A DNA stretch of 9,363 bases from positions 1 to 9,363 of the forward strand of contig JAFADI010000061.1 in the NCBI GenBank assembly GCA_023424965.1. Reading direction: 5' to 3'. The notes beneath the pieces are model-generated. The model did no database searches, was not told the origin of the DNA, and saw only the letters and a program-made list of their open reading frames with translations. Below, in pieces: positions 5,065-9,363 of this stretch; positions within the stretch are counted from its first letter, which is position 1; each line of letters begins with the position of its first letter. This DNA is from Bacillota bacterium. Its GTDB lineage: Bacteria; Bacillota; Clostridia; Acetivibrionales; JAFADI01. The position numbers and the translations under genes are program-made.

Positions 5065-5732
5065 TACTTTAGGATCGTATGCTTTTTATCAATGGGCACT
5101 TCCAGTACCCCCACCGCATGGGGCGTCAGGTCGTTGAAATACACGACCACCCCCTTGCCCTTCAGGTAGAAAGCCTGGTTGTCATTGATCCCGTTGAAAT
5201 CACCGCTCAGCTGGATATCATTTCTTTTTATATAACTTTTGACCTCATCGTCCACAGTTTTTTTGTAATCCGTCCCTGCTTTGAAAAAATCACTTAATTT
5301 ATATTCTCTTCCCGTCCCCAGGTCGATGGTTACGCTGTCCTGGCGGTTATTCGGATAGGCCGCCCCTTGCATATAGCTGGAATTGTAAAACACCACACTG
5401 AGGATGTTGTTCCTGTTGTACTTTACTTCGTATCTTCCCTGGAAGCTAAATTTCTGCTGTTCCTCTTCCGTTAACACCTTTTTGTTTTCTTCGATGATTT
5501 CATTGGTTTGCCGGAACGCACTCTCCCGAAGAAGCTTGTTTATTCTGAATTGCTTCTGCCCGTCGGCCATGCCCGTGACCTCAGGGTATACAAAATCAAA
5601 CTTTCCTTCCTGCAGTTTCTTGTCGGCAACCGCAATTCCGGCCCCTCCGGCCTGCGGGTCCTGTCTGCGGGCACATCCGTCCACCCCGAATATGATAGAA
5701 ACCACCACCAGGACAAATACGGCCCATTTCAT
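5064..5732 (-). CDS. DUF4163/DUF3298 (RsiV-like) lipoprotein
   Basis: The 222-residue product is a probable lipoprotein: hydrophobic residues 4-16, then VDGC with Cys20 as the candidate lipid site (a non-ideal lipobox with Asp at -2). The mature part starts with a DUF4163-like region (KFDFVYPEVTGM, then a long helix ending near the KKVL segment). The DUF3298 region follows, seen in SYMQGAAYPNNRQ, TIDLGTGREYKLSDFF and the closing GVVVYFNDLTPHAVG. These domains form the extracellular part of RsiV, an anti-sigma factor that binds lysozyme, and occur in the deacetylase PdaC. No deacetylase or anti-sigma domain is present here, so the role is open. The ATG at 5732 is chosen for GAGGG 7-8 nt upstream; ATG 5747 and TTG 5768 are in-frame alternatives. 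It is the last gene before the terminator. Confidence 0.82.
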   Translation of the reverse strand: MKWAVFVLVVVSIIFGVDGCARRQDPQAGGAGIAVADKKLQEGKFDFVYPEVTGMADGQKQFRINKLLRESAFRQTNEIIEENKKVLTEEEQQKFSFQGRYEVKYNRNNILSVVFYNSSYMQGAAYPNNRQDSVTIDLGTGREYKLSDFFKAGTDYKKTVDDEVKSYIKRNDIQLSGDFNGINDNQAFYLKGKGVVVYFNDLTPHAVGVLEVPIDKKHTILK

Positions 5733-5758
5733 CCAAACATCCCTCATCCCACTTTCAC

Positions 5759-5776
5759 AGAGCTCCAAGAGCTCCT
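5759..5776. repeat. Short tandem repeat AGAGCTCC
   Basis: Two 9-bp units, AGAGCTCCA and AGAGCTCCT, lie side by side, each with a GAGCTC palindrome. They sit in the 98-bp gap between the hydrolase stop and the lipoprotein start. No terminator and no convincing promoter is visible in that gap. Confidence 0.5.
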
Positions 5777-5830
5777 ATCCCTATTAACTTATATGAAAGC
5801 AGTTTGGAACTTATTACCTCCAGGGAAGTT

Positions 5831-6766
5831 TTATCCCATCCTCTTTTTCATCCATTCCAGCACATCCCGGGAAACCTCATCCCTGTTTGTCTCATTCAAA
5901 ATCTCATGCCTTGCACCGGGGTAAAGTTTGAACTCCACATCCTGCAGCCCCAAATATTTATAAAAGCCATACAGCCTTCTTGCGCCGGCTCCGTATCTTC
6001 CTACAGGGTCTTCTCCGCCCACGGCAATAAGAACCGGAAGGCTTCTGGGAATCTTGCCGGTCTTGCGCCTCCCGTAAAGCTTTGAGAGCCCTCTAAAAAA
6101 GTAATGATAGAACTCGGCGGTAAAAATGTTGCCGCAAAGAGGGTCCTCAATGTATTTCCTTACCTCGTCCTCATCCCTGCTGAGCCAGGAGAATTTGTTG
6201 ACAGCATCTTTTATCCTGCGGTTATACCCGCTGAAGGTCATATGGTCAATAAGGCTGCTGGGCCTGTATCCCCCATAAACGACCTTTTCCGCAAGAGCGA
6301 TCAGGGTCCCCAGGCCGATGCCCGGGCCATTCATCATGGAGGTGCCTGAAAGTATCACCCCGGCAATTTCCCTTCCATACCTGGTGATGTAGTCCTGGGC
6401 CAGAAAGGAACCATAGCTGTGAGCAAACAGGAATACGGGAATACCGGGATATCTTTCCTTGATCAGACGGGTGAGAACATATTCGTCCTCCACCGTCCTG
6501 TTGAACCCGTCTTCCCCCACCTGGCCCAATTTATCCACCGTTCCTGCCGTTTTACCGTGTCCGCGGTGGTCGTCCGCATAGACGGCAACACCCCTGCTGT
6601 TCAAGAATCCGGCAAACCTGCCGTATCTCCCTCCATGCTCCGTCATGCCGTGAAAAATCTGCACCACCGCTTCAGGCTCCTGTGTTCCTTCCCAGGAGCG
6701 GACGTAAATCTCTTTCCCGTCTCTTCCCGCCAAGCTAAAACCCTTTTCACCCGGACTCTCCTTCAT
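5831..6766 (-). CDS. Alpha/beta hydrolase, monoacylglycerol lipase / lysophospholipase-like
   Basis: This is a serine hydrolase of the Hydrolase_4 (PldB/monoacylglycerol lipase) group, 311 residues. The pieces are in order: the oxyanion-loop motif IFHGMTEHGGRY (37-48), ADDHRGHG (64-71), the nucleophile elbow FAHSYGS with Ser117, the acid residue in AVGGEDPVG with Asp253, and the catalytic His287 in PGARHEIL. A cap region occupies about 145-235. There is no signal peptide, so it should act in the cytoplasm. The ATG at 6766 has GGGAGA 10 nt upstream; a TTG at 6772 is the alternative. It begins 25 bp after glpK, which supports co-transcription and a role in releasing glycerol from monoacylglycerols or lysolipids. 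The substrate is inferred from family and neighbour; other esters are possible. Confidence 0.9.
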   Translation of the reverse strand: MKESPGEKGFSLAGRDGKEIYVRSWEGTQEPEAVVQIFHGMTEHGGRYGRFAGFLNSRGVAVYADDHRGHGKTAGTVDKLGQVGEDGFNRTVEDEYVLTRLIKERYPGIPVFLFAHSYGSFLAQDYITRYGREIAGVILSGTSMMNGPGIGLGTLIALAEKVVYGGYRPSSLIDHMTFSGYNRRIKDAVNKFSWLSRDEDEVRKYIEDPLCGNIFTAEFYHYFFRGLSKLYGRRKTGKIPRSLPVLIAVGGEDPVGRYGAGARRLYGFYKYLGLQDVEFKLYPGARHEILNETNRDEVSRDVLEWMKKRMG

Positions 6767-6791
6767 ACGCAACCCATCTCCCTACATCACA

Positions 6792-8294
6792 TCAAAAATT
6801 GCCTTCCCACCGCATAGACCTCTCAACCGCCTTTTTCCAGCAAGAGTATTTGAAATCCCTCACTCCTCTGTCCATGGAAGGAGAGAAAGCCTTGTCCAGC
6901 ACCCACTCGCTGCAGATCTCTTCCCTGCTTCCCCACAATCCCACGCCCAGACCTGCGAGATAAGCCGCCCCCAATGCCGTTGTCTCGGTAATTACCGGCC
7001 GCTTGACCGTTATGTCCAGGATGTCGGCCTGGAACTGCATCAGAAAAGGACTTACGCTCGCCCCTCCGTCCACTTTCAGCTCCTTCAGCTCGATCCCCGA
7101 ATCCAGCTTCATAACTTCGAATACGTCCCTGCTCTGGTAAGCGATAGCTTCCAGGGTGGCCCGGATGATATGCTCCCTTCTCGTTCCCCGGGTAAGCCCG
7201 ATAATGGTTCCTCTGGCAAACATATCCCAGTATGGCGCTCCAAGCCCCGTAAAAGCCGGTACTACATAAACCCCGCCCGTATCCTGGACTTTTTCGGCTT
7301 CAATATCCGACTGTGCGGCACTGTCGATCAGCTTCAGCTCATCCCGCAGCCATTGGATGGAGGAACCCGCATTAAATACGCTTCCTTCAAGGGCGTATTC
7401 GGCCTTGCCGTTCATAAACCAGGAGATTGTCGTAAGAAGATTATTCTTTGATTTTACAAGCCGGTTTCCTGTATTCATCAGGATGAAGCAGCCCGTGCCA
7501 TAGGTATTTTTTGCGGTGCCCTCCTCAAAACAGACCTGTCCGAACAGGGCCGCCTGCTGATCTCCTGCAATTCCGCTGATGGGCAGGCCGACTCCAAGGA
7601 TTTCCGGGTCTGTTTCCCCTACAATCCCAGAGGAGGGTACCACCTCCGGAAGCATGCACCGGGGCACTCCCAGTTCATTCAGGAGTTCTGCATCCCACTG
7701 CAGTTCCCCTATATTGAAAAGCATTGTCCTGGATGCATTTGAATAGTCCGTCACATGCACCTTCCCGCCGGTAAGCTTCCATATGAGCCAGGTATCCACG
7801 GTTCCCGCCAGCAGTTCGCCCCTTGCGGCTTTTTGTCCGGCGCCTTCCACATTGTCCAGAATCCATTTTATTTTGGTGCCTGAAAAATATGCGTCGATCA
7901 CCAATCCGGTTTTGTCCTGTATGATTTCCTGCAAGCCGTCCACTTTCAGCTGGTTGCAATCATGGGCCGTTCTCCTGCACTGCCATACGATCGCATTATA
8001 TACGGGCTTCCCGGAATTCCTGTCCCACACTACCACCGTTTCCCTCTGGTTGGTTATGCCGATGCATGCGACCTGAGAGGGCAAAATTCCTGTATCCTTT
8101 AAAACTTCCCTTAGAACCTCCAGTTGGCCCTGCCATATTTCTTCCGGGTCATGCTCCACCCAACCGGGATTGGGGTATATCTGCCTCAAGGCTTTACTCT
8201 TCATGGCCAGGATTTTCCCCGCGTCCCTGTCGAAAATTACGGCCCTTGAACTGGTGGTACCCTGGTCCAGTGAAAGTATGTATCTTTTTTTCAT
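6792..8294 (-). CDS. glpK: Glycerol kinase
   Basis: GlpK phosphorylates glycerol with ATP to sn-glycerol 3-phosphate in the cytoplasm. The 500-residue product has the full FGGY fold: the phosphate-binding DQGTTSSR (10-17), TNQRET with Arg84-Glu85, NAIVWQCRRT (100-109), YFSGTKIKWILD with Tyr136, AGDQQAALFGQ with Asp245, YGTGCF (265-270), and the C-terminal VDGGASVSPFLMQFQADIL (408-426). The ATG has AAGGGGG 8 nt upstream. In the segment before Asp245 the sequence is GETDPEILGVGLPISG. It lacks the His that HPr phosphorylates in enterococcal GlpK and the Gly-Thr-Arg turn that binds fructose-1,6-bisphosphate in E. coli. It sits between a UbiA-like gene (49 bp gap) and a lipase-like gene (25 bp gap). 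No glpF or glpD is seen. Confidence 0.97.
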   Translation of the reverse strand: MKKRYILSLDQGTTSSRAVIFDRDAGKILAMKSKALRQIYPNPGWVEHDPEEIWQGQLEVLREVLKDTGILPSQVACIGITNQRETVVVWDRNSGKPVYNAIVWQCRRTAHDCNQLKVDGLQEIIQDKTGLVIDAYFSGTKIKWILDNVEGAGQKAARGELLAGTVDTWLIWKLTGGKVHVTDYSNASRTMLFNIGELQWDAELLNELGVPRCMLPEVVPSSGIVGETDPEILGVGLPISGIAGDQQAALFGQVCFEEGTAKNTYGTGCFILMNTGNRLVKSKNNLLTTISWFMNGKAEYALEGSVFNAGSSIQWLRDELKLIDSAAQSDIEAEKVQDTGGVYVVPAFTGLGAPYWDMFARGTIIGLTRGTRREHIIRATLEAIAYQSRDVFEVMKLDSGIELKELKVDGGASVSPFLMQFQADILDITVKRPVITETTALGAAYLAGLGVGLWGSREEICSEWVLDKAFSPSMDRGVRDFKYSCWKKAVERSMRWEGNF

Positions 8295-8343
8295 TTGCGA
8301 ATCCCCCTTCAGGAAATAATCATTTTGTCCGGACGGCAGTGGC

Positions 8344-9303
8344 TCAGGAAAGAAAATAATTCAATACCAGTTGCACACCCATAAGAAGTACCAATGACCC
8401 GCCGATCAGCAGGAAGTTCTTTACCGCCAGGGCAAAAGTCTCTTTCTTTGTCTGCTTTTTATCAAAAAGCCTCACATTGGCATTTACCTGTAAAAAGACC
8501 GCCAGGGAAGCAATGCAGATCAAAGGAATAAGCCTTATGGCCGCCAGCAGTATGATATCCAGAAGCGCAAGGCCGTAAAGGCCTCTATAGACCATCAGGG
8601 CCCGGTCCTTTCCTATATAGATGGGCAGGGTATACCTCCTGTCCTCCAGGTCTCCCTCCATGTCGCATATGTTGTTTGCCAGCATGATATTGGCAATCCC
8701 CGCCACCACCGGCAATGAGAACAGGAATATCCATAAAATCTCCGCCGGATTGATGCTCACAAGCAGCAAAGGGTCTCTGAAAGCCAGAGCCAGCACCTTC
8801 TGATCAAATATATGGACATAGACCGACAGGAACAGGATCACAAAGCCCATGAAGAGGCCGGAAAGCATTTCTCCCAGCGGCGTCCTGGATATGGGTACCG
8901 GCCCGAAGGAATAGCTTATACCTACGGCAAAGGAAAGCATCCCTATTGCCAGTAAAATAATATTCGTATTGAAAAACAGTAAAATCCCGAAAAGCACCGC
9001 CACAGCCAGCAAAAGTACCAGAATGGTTATTACCGTGGCCTCGGGTATGTTCTTCCGCACAATGACATTGTGGGTTTCATAATTGTAGCCATGCTTTCTT
9101 ATGGCCCGTTTGTAGTCAAAATAGTTGTTCAGGCCCGTCGTAACCATATCAAAGGCCAAAAGTGAAACCAGCAGCAAAATGAAGTTTTTTGCATCAAAGC
9201 TTTTGAAATGGTAAACGGCATACAAAGTCCCCAGTGAGAAGGGAATCACACTGGCCAGCTTCGTCCTGATTTCAACCAGTTCCAGAAAATTGTAAAAGGA
9301 CAT
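8344..9303 (-). CDS. UbiA family prenyltransferase, MenA-like
   Basis: UbiA-superfamily enzymes are membrane proteins that transfer a polyprenyl chain onto an aromatic or other acceptor. The 319-residue product has about eight to nine hydrophobic segments. The first metal-binding motif is GLNNYFDYKRA (58-67), with Asn where the first Asp of NDxxD often is. The second is NNICDMEGDLEDRRYTLP (210-227), an intact DxxxD-type motif. YSFGPVPISRTPLGE (131-145) is typical of MenA relatives, whose acceptor is 1,4-dihydroxy-2-naphthoate. AGGAGGG lies 6 nt before the ATG, fixing the start. No other menaquinone gene is present and the next gene is glpK, so the acceptor is uncertain. A lipid-type acceptor, as for the archaeal geranylgeranylglyceryl-phosphate branch, cannot be excluded. 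Confidence 0.88.
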   Translation of the reverse strand: MSFYNFLELVEIRTKLASVIPFSLGTLYAVYHFKSFDAKNFILLLVSLLAFDMVTTGLNNYFDYKRAIRKHGYNYETHNVIVRKNIPEATVITILVLLLAVAVLFGILLFFNTNIILLAIGMLSFAVGISYSFGPVPISRTPLGEMLSGLFMGFVILFLSVYVHIFDQKVLALAFRDPLLLVSINPAEILWIFLFSLPVVAGIANIMLANNICDMEGDLEDRRYTLPIYIGKDRALMVYRGLYGLALLDIILLAAIRLIPLICIASLAVFLQVNANVRLFDKKQTKKETFALAVKNFLLIGGSLVLLMGVQLVLNYFLS

Positions 9304-9324
9304 GACAAACCCTCCTGTTCAATT

Positions 9325-9333
9325 ATTTTATCA
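9325..9333 (-). promoter_or_regulatory. Possible extended -10 promoter for the UbiA-glpK operon
   Basis: On the minus strand TGATAAAAT (9333-9325) has the TGn plus TATAAT-like form of an extended -10 element. No good -35 is seen 17 nt upstream. The leader would be only about 15 nt, with the ribosome site almost at its 5' end, so the true promoter may lie beyond the window. Confidence 0.35.
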
Positions 9334-9363
9334 TGTTTTGCAAATCCCAGAAATATGGGGAAT

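Noticed and set aside
8310..8343. GTCCGGAC palindrome in the UbiA-glpK gap as a terminator or operator
   Set aside because: An 8-bp palindrome without U-tract or promoter nearby; likely chance.
1..9363. CRISPR arrays, tRNA or rRNA genes, transposases, phage or toxin-antitoxin genes
   Set aside because: No repeated spacer pattern, cloverleaf-like sequence, transposase motif or small paired genes of those kinds were seen on either strand.

Overview
The window reads as chromosome of an endospore-forming, low-to-mid GC Firmicute, most likely in the Clostridia. Pointers are a SpoIIP sporulation amidase, strong Shine-Dalgarno sequences before most genes, Gram-positive style riboswitches (preQ1-I and guanine) with rho-independent terminators, a BlaI/MecI repressor, and a UbiA/MenA-like enzyme of the type seen in clostridia. 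I see no tRNA, rRNA, CRISPR array, insertion sequence or phage gene. The species cannot be named from the sequence.

Layout. Positions 1-853 (minus) hold the N-terminal 284 codons of spoIIP, which runs off the left edge. Upstream of it is a 71-nt imperfect hairpin, probably the terminator of pilM (1071-2228, minus), a lone type IV pilus actin-like protein gene. The intergenic region after pilM carries two small inverted-repeat structures and then a plus-strand block: promoter, preQ1-I riboswitch, terminator, and queT (preQ1/queuosine precursor transporter). Right after queT come a second promoter, a guanine riboswitch with its terminator, and xpt (xanthine phosphoribosyltransferase). xpt meets a minus-strand gene at a bidirectional terminator near 4098-4130.

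From there to the right edge every gene is on the minus strand. A two-gene operon (blaI, then a small membrane-anchored protein) has its own promoter and two BlaI-like operator dyads. Further right is a probable operon read from the right edge: a UbiA/MenA-like prenyltransferase, glpK (glycerol kinase), a monoacylglycerol-lipase-like hydrolase and a DUF4163/DUF3298 lipoprotein. It ends at a terminator at 5040-5064.

How the parts fit. queT and xpt are purine-derived salvage functions under two successive transcription-attenuating riboswitches. The hydrolase and glpK make a sensible pair: release of glycerol from an acylglycerol, then its phosphorylation. The BlaI protein keeps the Asn-Phe bond at which BlaI/MecI repressors are cut, yet no BlaR1 protease lies beside it. 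Its partner gene instead encodes only a small extracytoplasmic domain. This orphan BlaI module is the least conventional part of the window. I found no clear evidence of a wholly new biological system.
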